A stretch of DNA of 6,963 bases from positions 1 to 6,963 of the forward strand of contig URCB01000082.1 of the NCBI GenBank assembly GCA_900546255.1. The letters run 5' to 3'. Below, piece after piece: positions 1-4,779 of the stretch. The stretch's first letter is position 1; each line of letters starts with the position of its first letter. The notes below the pieces were generated by a model, which saw nothing but the letters and a program-made list of their open reading frames with translations, did not search any database and was not told where the DNA came from. The DNA is from an uncultured Eubacteriales bacterium (lineage in GTDB: Bacteria; Bacillota; Clostridia; Oscillospirales; Oscillospiraceae). Position numbers and translations under genes: made by a program.

Positions 1-4
1 GGAC

Positions 5-43
5 CCCCGCCGGGCAGGCGGGGCCCCCGGGGCGCTGCGCCCC
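5..43. repeat. Two adjacent GC-rich inverted repeats at the window edge
   Basis: Seen in sequence: CCCCGCC (5-11) pairs with GGCGGGG (17-23) across a 5-nt loop, and GGGGCG (29-34) pairs with CGCCCC (38-43) across CTG. A weaker CTTCGG/CCGAAG pair lies at 52-57 and 68-73. They follow the stop of the minus-strand dehydrogenase, so they could help end its transcript. Neither strand shows a T-run after them, so a Rho-independent terminator is not supported. I see no gene in positions 1-98, and whatever lies to the left is outside the window. Confidence 0.4.
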
Positions 44-98
44 AAGGGCGGCTTCGGAGTTGCCCACCCGAAGGGTACGCACCGCCCCCTGCGCCCCC

Positions 99-1502
99 TC
101 ACACCGGGGTGTGGTTAACCCGCGCCGCCACCGCCCGGGCGGCCCGGACGCCGGAGGCCCCCGCCTGGGCCAGCCCTCGGGTGATCCCCGCCCCGTCTCC
201 GGCGGCGAAGAAGTTGGGCAGGGCGGTCTCCAGGTCGGGGGAGAGCTTCAGCCGGGCGGAGTAGAACTTCACCTCCGCCCCGTAGAGGAGGGTGTCGTAG
301 TTGGCGGTGCCGGGGGCCAGCTTGTCCAGGGCGTAGATCATCTCGATGATGTCGTCCAGCTGCCGCTTGGGCAGGGCCAGGGAGAGGTCCCCAGGCACCG
401 CGGCGGTGAGGGTGGGCCGGGTGGTGGACTTGCTCATCCGGTGGGCGTTGGACCGCACCCCCTTCACCAGGTCCCCGAACCGCTGGACCAGCACCCCCCC
501 GGCCAGCATGTTGGACAGGGAGGCGATGTGCTTGCCGTAGCGGTAGGGCTCGTCAAAGGGCTCGGTGAAGTGGTTGGACACCAGCAGGGCGAAGTTGGTG
601 TTCTCGCTGCGCAGGCTGGGGTCGGAGTAGCTGTGGCCGTTCACCGTGTGGATGCCCTCCACATTCTCCGCCACCACGTGGCCGTAGGGGTTCATGCAGA
701 AGGTGCGCACCTGGTCCCCGTACCCCTTGGTGCGGTAGATGAGCTTGGACTCGTAGACCACGTCGGTGATGGGCTCGAAGATCAGGGCGGGCAGCTCCAC
801 CCGCACGCCGATGTCGATCTGGTTGTTGGTCATGGGCAGGCCCAGGGCGCGGCACTGGTCGGCGAACCACTCCGCCCCGGACCGGCCGGGGGCGGCGATG
901 AGGAAGGGGGCGGCGTATTCGTCCCCGTCGGCGGTCTCCAGGCAGTAGCCCGCCCCATCCCGGCGGATGGCGGTGACGGCGGTGTCAAACTGGAAGGTGA
1001 TGTCCTTCCGCAGGTCCTCGTAGAGGTTGGTGAGGATGCGCAGGTTGTTCTCCGTGCCCAGGTGCTTCACCCGGGCCTGGAGGAGGTGGAGGTCGTACTT
1101 CAGCGCCTCCCGCCGCAGGGCCTGGGCCTCCGGGGTGGCGGTGGAGAAGACCTGGGTGGTGGCCCCGTGGGCCACGTTGATCTCGTCCACATAGTCGATG
1201 AGGTCCATGACCTCCTTCTCCGGCATGAAGTCGGTGAGCCAGCCGCCGAAGGCGGTGGTGAAGTTATATTTCCCGTCCGAGAAGGCCCCTGCCCCGCCAA
1301 AACCGCACATGGTGTGGCAGACCTTGCAGTCTACGCAGGAGGTGGCCTTGCCTGCCACGATGGGGCAGCTGCGGTGGTAGATGTCCCGCCCCTGGTCCAC
1401 CACCAGCACCTGCAGGCCGGGACAGCGGCGGCGGAGTTCGTAGGCGGCGAAGACGCCGGCCTCGCCGCAGCCTAAAATCAAGGTGTCGTAGGTTTTCCGC
1501 AT
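99..1502 (-). CDS. FAD-dependent dehydrogenase, COG2509-like, with N-terminal Cys cluster
   Basis: The 467-residue product is a cytosolic FAD/NAD(P)-binding oxidoreductase; its substrate is unknown. Residues 8-16 carry the Rossmann motif GCGEAG (GxGxxG), with an acidic D36 at the end of the second strand as expected for FAD ribose binding. C46 and then C56-x2-C59-x2-C62-x3-C66 lead into GFGGAGAFSDGK (67-78), a signature I associate with the uncharacterized COG2509 dehydrogenases. The C-terminal flavin motif FFAAGDGAGITRG lies at 431-443. The cysteines could hold an Fe-S cluster (inference). The start is well supported: AAGGAGG at 1511-1517 sits 8 nt before the ATG. The gene has its own promoter just downstream of the lexA terminator, so it is probably not co-transcribed with lexA. 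Family confidence is high; the reaction is unknown. Confidence 0.9.
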   Translation of the reverse strand: MRKTYDTLILGCGEAGVFAAYELRRRCPGLQVLVVDQGRDIYHRSCPIVAGKATSCVDCKVCHTMCGFGGAGAFSDGKYNFTTAFGGWLTDFMPEKEVMDLIDYVDEINVAHGATTQVFSTATPEAQALRREALKYDLHLLQARVKHLGTENNLRILTNLYEDLRKDITFQFDTAVTAIRRDGAGYCLETADGDEYAAPFLIAAPGRSGAEWFADQCRALGLPMTNNQIDIGVRVELPALIFEPITDVVYESKLIYRTKGYGDQVRTFCMNPYGHVVAENVEGIHTVNGHSYSDPSLRSENTNFALLVSNHFTEPFDEPYRYGKHIASLSNMLAGGVLVQRFGDLVKGVRSNAHRMSKSTTRPTLTAAVPGDLSLALPKRQLDDIIEMIYALDKLAPGTANYDTLLYGAEVKFYSARLKLSPDLETALPNFFAAGDGAGITRGLAQAGASGVRAARAVAARVNHTPV

Positions 1503-1578
1503 GGGATTGGCCTCCTTATGGCATGGGTTGTTGTGGCAAAAATTTCACAGGAAATGAGTAGGATTTGAAAACCAATTT

Positions 1579-1606
1579 ATTTTATCACACCCAGACCCGG
1601 TGTCAA
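1579..1606 (-). promoter_or_regulatory. Sigma-A promoter of the FAD dehydrogenase gene
   Basis: On the minus strand, a perfect TTGACA (1601-1606) is followed by a 16-nt spacer and TAAAAT (1579-1584), preceded by TGa as an extended -10. Transcription should start near 1572, giving a leader of about 70 nt before the ATG at 1502. The -35 lies only a few bases beyond the T-run of the lexA terminator. Confidence 0.75.
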
Positions 1607-1609
1607 GGG

Positions 1610-1647
1610 GAAAACAGGGACGCAGGCCGGCCGGCCTGCGTCCCTGT
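1610..1647 (-). terminator. Intrinsic terminator of lexA (perfect 34-nt palindrome)
   Basis: Positions 1614-1630 and 1631-1647 are exact reverse complements (17 + 17 nt, no mismatch), GC-rich in the middle. On the minus strand the hairpin is followed by TTTTCCCC. It begins 55 nt beyond the lexA stop codon. On the plus strand the following bases are GGGGAAAG, so it acts only in the lexA direction. When folded, a few central bases must form the loop. Confidence 0.75.
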
Positions 1648-1702
1648 GGGGAAAGAAGGTTGTGGGGCAGCGGGGCCCAAAGTGGGCCCTGCCCAGGGGC
1701 GG

Positions 1703-2296
1703 TCAATACCGCCGGATGAGGGCCACCACCTTGCCCAGGATCTGGGCCTGGGTGCCGTCGATGGGCTGGTAGTCGGGGTTGGCGGGGAGGAGCCAGGTGC
1801 GGCCGTTTTTCCGGGAGAGGGTTTTCACCGTGGCCTCGTCGTCGAAGAGGGCCACCACGATCTCTCCGTTCACTGCCTCCCGCTGGCAGTGGACCACCAC
1901 CAGGTCCCCGGGGTGGATCCCCGCCCCCAGCATGGACTCCCCCCGCACCCGCAGGGCGAAGTAGTCCTCAGGGTGGCCGCCGGTGGGGAAGGGGACATAG
2001 TCCTCCACGTGTTCCTCCGCCAGGATGGGGGCCCCGGCGGCCACGTGGCCCACCAGGGGGACCTGGTCGGGCGGGGCATCTGGCCGGGTGGGGAGGGAGA
2101 GGGACCGGGTCTTGCCCCCGTCCCACTGGATCAGGCCGGCCTGGCGGAGGTTGTCCAGGTGATACTTCACCGTGGAGGGGGAGCGGACCCCCACCGCCTG
2201 GCCGATTTCCCGCAGGGTGGGGGGGTACCCCTGCCGGCGGGTGAAGGTGCGGATGAAGTCGTAGATCCGCTGCTGTTTGGGGGTGAGGTTGGTCAT
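1703..2296 (-). CDS. lexA: LexA repressor, SOS response regulator and self-cleaving protease
   Basis: LexA represses DNA-repair genes and is inactivated by RecA-stimulated self-cleavage when single-stranded DNA accumulates. The 197-residue product is near the usual 200-205. The N-terminal winged helix-turn-helix covers about 1-68, with its recognition region in TLREIGQAVGVRSPSTVKYH (27-46). The cleavage site is the Ala-Gly bond A87-G88 in HVAAGAP. The Ser-Lys dyad is S121 (RGESMLGAGIHPGD) and K158 (EATVKTL), so every residue needed for autoproteolysis is present. The start is supported by GGGAGGG at 2304-2310, 7 nt before the ATG. A LexA box overlaps the -35 of its promoter, which indicates autorepression. 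hxlR lies upstream on the same strand but is separated by its own terminator; the dehydrogenase gene lies downstream. Confidence 0.97.
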   Translation of the reverse strand: MTNLTPKQQRIYDFIRTFTRRQGYPPTLREIGQAVGVRSPSTVKYHLDNLRQAGLIQWDGGKTRSLSLPTRPDAPPDQVPLVGHVAAGAPILAEEHVEDYVPFPTGGHPEDYFALRVRGESMLGAGIHPGDLVVVHCQREAVNGEIVVALFDDEATVKTLSRKNGRTWLLPANPDYQPIDGTQAQILGKVVALIRRY

Positions 2297-2307
2297 GGCG
2301 CGGCCCT

Positions 2308-2332
2308 CCCGACTGCAAGCTCTCTAGTCGGG
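2308..2332 (-). other. Inverted repeat in the lexA mRNA leader
   Basis: CCCGACT (2308-2314) and AGTCGGG (2326-2332) are exact 7-nt complements around an 11-nt loop. The predicted lexA transcript starts at about 2329, so most of the left arm would lie at the extreme 5' end of the RNA. The other arm overlaps three bases of the GGGAGGG ribosome site. It may dampen translation or protect the 5' end; this is inference. Confidence 0.45.
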
Positions 2333-2335
2333 GGT

Positions 2336-2364
2336 ATTGTACCATACCCCGGGGAGGAAGTCAA
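2336..2364 (-). promoter_or_regulatory. lexA promoter
   Basis: On the minus strand, TTGACT (2359-2364) and TACAAT (2336-2341) are separated by 17 nt, and TGg precedes the -10. Each hexamer matches consensus at five of six positions. The predicted start site is about 33 nt before the lexA ATG. The -10 sits inside a second inverted repeat, GGGGTAT (2331-2337) and ATACCCC (2344-2350), whose role is unknown. Confidence 0.8.
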
Positions 2365-2375
2365 ACAAATGTTCG
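2362..2375. promoter_or_regulatory. LexA operator (SOS box)
   Basis: The minus strand reads CGAACATTTGTTTG, a one-mismatch match to the Gram-positive LexA consensus CGAACRNRYGTTYG (established from Bacillus-type LexA). It overlaps three bases of the lexA -35 hexamer, so bound LexA should block RNA polymerase. This is the normal autoregulatory arrangement. Confidence 0.85.
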
Positions 2376-2410
2376 AAAAACCGCCCTGGAACCGGGGGAT
2401 CAGAGGCGGT
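2376..2410 (-). terminator. Intrinsic terminator of the HxlR gene
   Basis: On the minus strand ACCGCC (2405-2410) pairs with GGCGGT (2380-2385). The stem continues with CTG/CAG (2401-2403 with 2386-2388) after one bulged base at 2404, and the loop is 12 nt. It is followed directly by TTTTT (2376-2380, the first T within the stem). Its 5' arm includes codons at the end of the hxlR frame, and the stop codon (2400-2402) spans the stem-loop boundary. The T-run touches the LexA box. Confidence 0.65.
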
Positions 2411-2732
2411 GGTCGTCCCCCCACTGGCACAGGTTGTCCAGGATGGGGATGAGGGACTTGCCCCGCTCCGTGAGGCTGTACTCCACCTTGGGAGGGATCT
2501 GGGGGTACTCCTCCCGGTGGACCAGCTGGTCGGCCTCCAGCTCCTTCAGGGTGGCGCTGAGGGTTTTGTAGGAGATGCCGCCGATGTACCGCTTCATCTC
2601 GTTGAACCGGACCACCCCGAACTCCATGAGGGTGTAGAGGATGGTCATCTTGTACTTGCCGCTGATGAGGGACAGGGTGTAGTGAAAGCCGGTGGTGCAG
2701 AGGCTTTCGTTGGAGATGCAGCGCTGGGCCAT
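2400..2732 (-). CDS. HxlR-family winged-helix transcriptional regulator
   Basis: The 110-residue DNA-binding protein belongs to the HxlR (DUF24, MarR-like) family, whose members usually act as dimers. The family pattern is clear: LSLISGKYKMTILYTL (20-35), the RFNEMKR motif (42-48), a recognition helix in GISYKTLSATLKELE (52-66), and the wing with IPPKVEYSLTERGKSL (79-94), ending LCQWGDDH. Cysteines occur at 5, 12 and 102. C12 lies near the position where redox-sensing family members such as YodB and HypR carry their sensor Cys, so thiol or electrophile sensing is possible but unproven. The ATG at 2732 has AAAGGA (2743-2748) 10 nt upstream. It is divergent from the NTF2-like/TSUP/flavodoxin operon, the classic position for its own target. 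Confidence 0.92.
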   Translation of the reverse strand: MAQRCISNESLCTTGFHYTLSLISGKYKMTILYTLMEFGVVRFNEMKRYIGGISYKTLSATLKELEADQLVHREEYPQIPPKVEYSLTERGKSLIPILDNLCQWGDDHRL

Positions 2733-2750
2733 AGACTCACTTTCCTTTCG

Positions 2751-2779
2751 GTAAGTATTACACTTTATGGTGCGTACTT
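2751..2779. promoter_or_regulatory. Candidate operator in the hxlR-operon intergenic region
   Basis: AAGTA (2753-2757) and TACTT (2775-2779) form an inverted pair with centres 22 bp apart, about two helical turns. Within it lie the smaller dyads GTAAgtaTTAC (2751-2761) and AAGTattacACTT (2753-2765). They cover the predicted hxlR -10 and touch the -35 of the divergent promoter. A dimeric HxlR protein could bind here and control both directions. This rests on symmetry and position only. Confidence 0.4.
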
Positions 2780-2791
2780 GCGCTTTTTCAA
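2762..2791 (-). promoter_or_regulatory. Possible hxlR promoter
   Basis: On the minus strand TTGAAA (2786-2791) and TAAAGT (2762-2767) are 18 nt apart. The -10 is moderate and the spacing slightly long. It overlaps the opposing operon promoter back to back, so the two should compete or be co-regulated. Confidence 0.5.
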
Positions 2792-2805
2792 ATTCCTGCT
2801 ATGAT
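2778..2805 (+). promoter_or_regulatory. Promoter of the NTF2-like/TSUP/flavodoxin operon
   Basis: TTGCGC (2778-2783), a 16-nt spacer and TATGAT (2800-2805) with TGc just before it (extended -10). Predicted start is near 2812, leaving a leader of about 75 nt before the ATG at 2887. The -35 is weak, so the TG extension or an activator may matter. Confidence 0.6.
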
Positions 2806-2886
2806 TGTAGTGCCGACGGGAGGGAAAGTCAACCCCACCCGTCCTCCCCAATACAGGCGCTGTCAGCGCGGAAGGAGAAGCGTATT

Positions 2887-3270
2887 ATGCGTGCACCATA
2901 CCAAGAGTACCAGGCGGTGGAGGAAGCCGCCATGCAGTTTGTCAAGAGCGTGGCCGAGGGCAACAGCCAGTATGCCCGGGAACTCTTCACCGACGAGGCC
3001 GTTCTCTTCGGCTATCTGGACGGGAAGCTGGAGCACGGGTCCATCGAGCAGTTCTACCACAACGTGGACACCGTGGCCGCCGGAGAGAATTTCAAGGCCC
3101 GGGTAGACGTCCTCCTCCTGGAGGAGACCCTGGCGGTGGTCCGGGTCCTGGAGGAGGGCTGGGGCGGCCGCATCGACTTTACCGACGTCCTGCTCCTGCT
3201 GAAGATGGACGGCCAGTGGAAGTGCGTGGCCAAGGCCTACAACCAGAACTCCGACACCGTCCAGAAGTAA
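2887..3270 (+). CDS. NTF2/SnoaL-like small protein (putative lumazine-binding family)
   Basis: The 127-residue protein has the pattern of the NTF2-like cone fold. An N-terminal helical part (about 5-36, AVEEAAMQFVKSVAEGN) is followed by FTDEAVLFGYLDGK (34-47) and a segment GSIEQFYHNVDTV (51-63). Alternating strands then end in IDFTDVLLLLKMDGQWKCVAKAY (96-118). The final 'LLKxDGxWK' strand is typical of the putative lumazine-binding/SnoaL-like group. The fold serves many enzymes and binding proteins, so no reaction can be assigned. I chose the ATG at 2887 because AAGGAG (2872-2877) lies 9 nt upstream and because the frame upstream of it runs through the promoter. It is the first gene of the operon, 5 nt before the TSUP gene. 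Confidence 0.8.
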   Translation: MRAPYQEYQAVEEAAMQFVKSVAEGNSQYARELFTDEAVLFGYLDGKLEHGSIEQFYHNVDTVAAGENFKARVDVLLLEETLAVVRVLEEGWGGRIDFTDVLLLLKMDGQWKCVAKAYNQNSDTVQK

Positions 3271-3275
3271 AGGGG

Positions 3276-4025
3276 ATGGAAGCAGCGCAGTTTCTGCTGG
3301 TCTGCCCCCTGGCCTGCCTGGCGGGGTTTGTGGACGCGGTGGCCGGGGGCGGGGGGCTGATCTCCCTGCCGGCCTACCTTATGGCGGGGCTGCCGGCCCA
3401 TGTGGCCATCGGCACCAACAAGCTCAGCTCCGCCATGGGCACCGCCCTGTCGGTGGGGAAGCTGGCCCGGCGGGGGTACGTCCCCTGGAAGCGGGCCCTG
3501 GTGCTGGCGGTGGGGTCCCTGGCGGGGTCGGCGGCAGGGGCCAGCCTGGCCCTCCGGCTGGACGATGAGGCCTTCCGCAGGGTGATGCTGGTCATCCTGC
3601 CGGTGACCGCCGCCTACCTCCTCTGGGGCAAGGGAGTGGGGGGCGACCGCCCCCCCTTTCCCCCGGGAAAGACCTTCGCCATCGCTTTGACCGTGGCCCT
3701 GGGGGTGGGGGTGTACGACGGGTTTTACGGGCCCGGGACGGGGACCTTTCTCCTGCTCCTCCTCACCGCTGCGGCCCATCTCCCCCTGGCCACCGCCAAC
3801 GGGGTGGCCAAGGTCCTCAACCTCACCACCAACCTCACGGGCCTGTCCCTCTTCTGGCTCCACGGCCAGGTGCTGCTGCCCCTGGGCCTGGCGGCGGGGG
3901 CCTGCGGCCTGGTGGGCAACTGGCTGGGGACCACCTTCTTCCTGGAAAAGGGGGGCAGGGGGGTCAAACCCATCATGCTGGGGGTGCTGGCCCTGTTCTT
4001 CCTCCGGGTATTGGGGGAAGGGTAA
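3276..4025 (+). CDS. TSUP-family (TauE/SafE) membrane transporter
   Basis: The 249-residue integral membrane protein is of the length expected for TSUP exporters, a family linked to sulfite, sulfoacetate and other organosulfur anions. Family motifs are GFVDAVAGGGGLISLP (17-32), the AIGTNKLSSAMGT stretch (44-56) and the second-half repeat YDGFYGPGTGTFLLLLL (147-163), reflecting the internal two-fold repeat. Hydrophobic segments are near 5-35, 74-95, 101-117, 133-148, 157-170, 183-195, 198-220 and 232-246. The ATG at 3276 is 5 nt after the previous stop. The only purine run, AGGGG, abuts the start codon, so translation probably relies on coupling. A GTG at 3216 in the same frame would add 20 polar residues overlapping the upstream gene and is less likely. 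The substrate is unknown. Confidence 0.9.
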   Translation: MEAAQFLLVCPLACLAGFVDAVAGGGGLISLPAYLMAGLPAHVAIGTNKLSSAMGTALSVGKLARRGYVPWKRALVLAVGSLAGSAAGASLALRLDDEAFRRVMLVILPVTAAYLLWGKGVGGDRPPFPPGKTFAIALTVALGVGVYDGFYGPGTGTFLLLLLTAAAHLPLATANGVAKVLNLTTNLTGLSLFWLHGQVLLPLGLAAGACGLVGNWLGTTFFLEKGGRGVKPIMLGVLALFFLRVLGEG

Positions 4026-4055
4026 CCATTCGATCCAATTGTTAGGAGGTACACG

Positions 4056-4607
4056 ATGAAACGGAACATTGTCATTCTCAACGGCAGCCCCCGGCGGAAG
4101 GGGAACACCGCCGCCCTGGTGGCGGCCTTTACCCAGGGGGCGGAGGCCGCCGGCCACCAGGTGACCACCTTCTTCCTGGAGGAGCTGGACCTCCACGGCT
4201 GCAGGGGCTGCTTTGGGGGCCACAGCAGCCAGCCCTGTCCCTGCGTGCAGAAGGACGACATGGCCAAGATTTACCCCGCGGTGAAGGCCAGCGACGTGGT
4301 GGTGTTGGCCTCCCCCCTGTACTACTGGGGGTTCAGCGGCCAGCTGAAGCTGGCCCTGGACCGCCTCTTCGCCCTGGAGGAGGGGGAGGGCAACCTGCTC
4401 CGGGGCCATGGCCGGGCCTCCGCCCTGCTGATGGCGGCGGAGGGGAACGGCTTTGCAGACGCCCTCCTCTACTACGACCACCTGATGGAACACCTCCAGT
4501 GGAAGAACCTGGGCCACGTCCTGGCCGGGGGAAACTGGGACGTGGGGGACATCCAGGGCAAGCCCGAACTGGACCAGGCCCGAGCCCTGGGGGCCTCCCT
4601 GGGGTGA
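4056..4607 (+). CDS. Flavodoxin-fold NAD(P)H:FMN reductase-like protein with Cys cluster
   Basis: The 183-residue cytosolic flavoprotein is of the FMN_red/flavodoxin_2 type. The phosphate-binding loop is NGSPRRKGNT (9-18) after a hydrophobic first strand. The isoalloxazine-contacting region is LASPLYYWGFSGQLKLALDR (84-103). Between them lie C49-x2-C52 and C61-x-C63 followed by DDM (67-69). This resembles the cysteine region of iron-sulfur flavoproteins (Isf), whose cluster motif is CxxCxxC plus a fourth Cys. Here the third position is not cysteine, so an Fe-S cluster is uncertain. The start is firm: AGGAGG (4044-4049), 6 nt before the ATG. It is the third gene of the operon, 30 nt after the TSUP gene, and probably a thiol- or quinone-linked electron carrier or reductase (inference). 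Confidence 0.88.
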   Translation: MKRNIVILNGSPRRKGNTAALVAAFTQGAEAAGHQVTTFFLEELDLHGCRGCFGGHSSQPCPCVQKDDMAKIYPAVKASDVVVLASPLYYWGFSGQLKLALDRLFALEEGEGNLLRGHGRASALLMAAEGNGFADALLYYDHLMEHLQWKNLGHVLAGGNWDVGDIQGKPELDQARALGASLG

Positions 4608-4650
4608 GGGGGGGCACTTCTGTGGGAAGATGGATAAAATGAACAAAATG

Positions 4651-4674
4651 AGGGGGGTATTTCTCTCCTGTTTT
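4651..4674 (+). terminator. Probable terminator of the three-gene operon
   Basis: AGGGGGG (4651-4657) pairs with CTCTCCT (4663-4669), including two G-T wobbles, around the loop TATTT. GTTTTGT follows, and an A-rich stretch precedes it (AACAAAATG). It begins 43 nt after the flavodoxin stop codon. The stem is modest, so some read-through into the XRE gene is possible. Confidence 0.5.
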
Positions 4675-4685
4675 GTACACATCCG

Positions 4686-4714
4686 TTGACAGAGCGGGGC
4701 GTCTATGGTACCCT
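4686..4714 (+). promoter_or_regulatory. Promoter of the membrane XRE gene
   Basis: A perfect TTGACA (4686-4691), a 17-nt spacer and TACCCT (4709-4714) preceded by TGg. The -10 is poor except for the first two and last bases, so the TG extension probably compensates. The predicted start near 4721 leaves a leader of about 60 nt. Confidence 0.6.
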
Positions 4715-4733
4715 GTCCGTAGAAGCAGAAGGC

Positions 4734-4751
4734 GGGGGCATCGCTGCCCCC
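4734..4751 (+). other. Leader hairpin upstream of the membrane XRE gene
   Basis: GGGGGCA (4734-4740) and TGCCCCC (4745-4751) form a perfect 7-bp stem with a TCGC tetraloop. It ends 15 nt before the AGGAGG ribosome site (4767-4772), and no T-run follows, so it is not an ordinary terminator. It may be an mRNA stability element or a protein-binding site; this is unproven. Confidence 0.45.
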
Positions 4752-4779
4752 CGAGGCAACGGAGAGAGGAGGAAACGAA

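Noticed and set aside
1..98. Rho-independent terminator for the dehydrogenase in the edge hairpins
   Set aside because: Strong stems are present but no T-run follows on either strand, so I list only the repeats.
60..1475. Long plus-strand open frame (471 codons) opposite the FAD dehydrogenase
   Set aside because: It is composed of Gly/Val/His/Gln-rich low-complexity sequence typical of the antisense of a GC-rich gene, while the other strand encodes a protein with clear FAD motifs and a strong ribosome site.
1565..2452. Plus-strand open frame opposite lexA
   Set aside because: It runs through the lexA terminator, promoter and operator and resembles antisense sequence; lexA on the other strand has all catalytic residues.
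2337..2804. Plus-strand open frame opposite the HxlR gene
   Set aside because: It starts in the lexA promoter and ends in the divergent promoter region; the HxlR gene on the other strand has a full family match.
2767..2886. N-terminal extension of the NTF2-like gene upstream of 2887
   Set aside because: The added residues run through the predicted promoter and leader and look unlike the fold. The ATG at 2887 has a well-spaced AAGGAG site.
2400..4607. A defence, toxin-antitoxin or mobile-element module
   Set aside because: No transposase, integrase, nuclease or toxin-like protein, no terminal repeats, and base composition like the neighbours.
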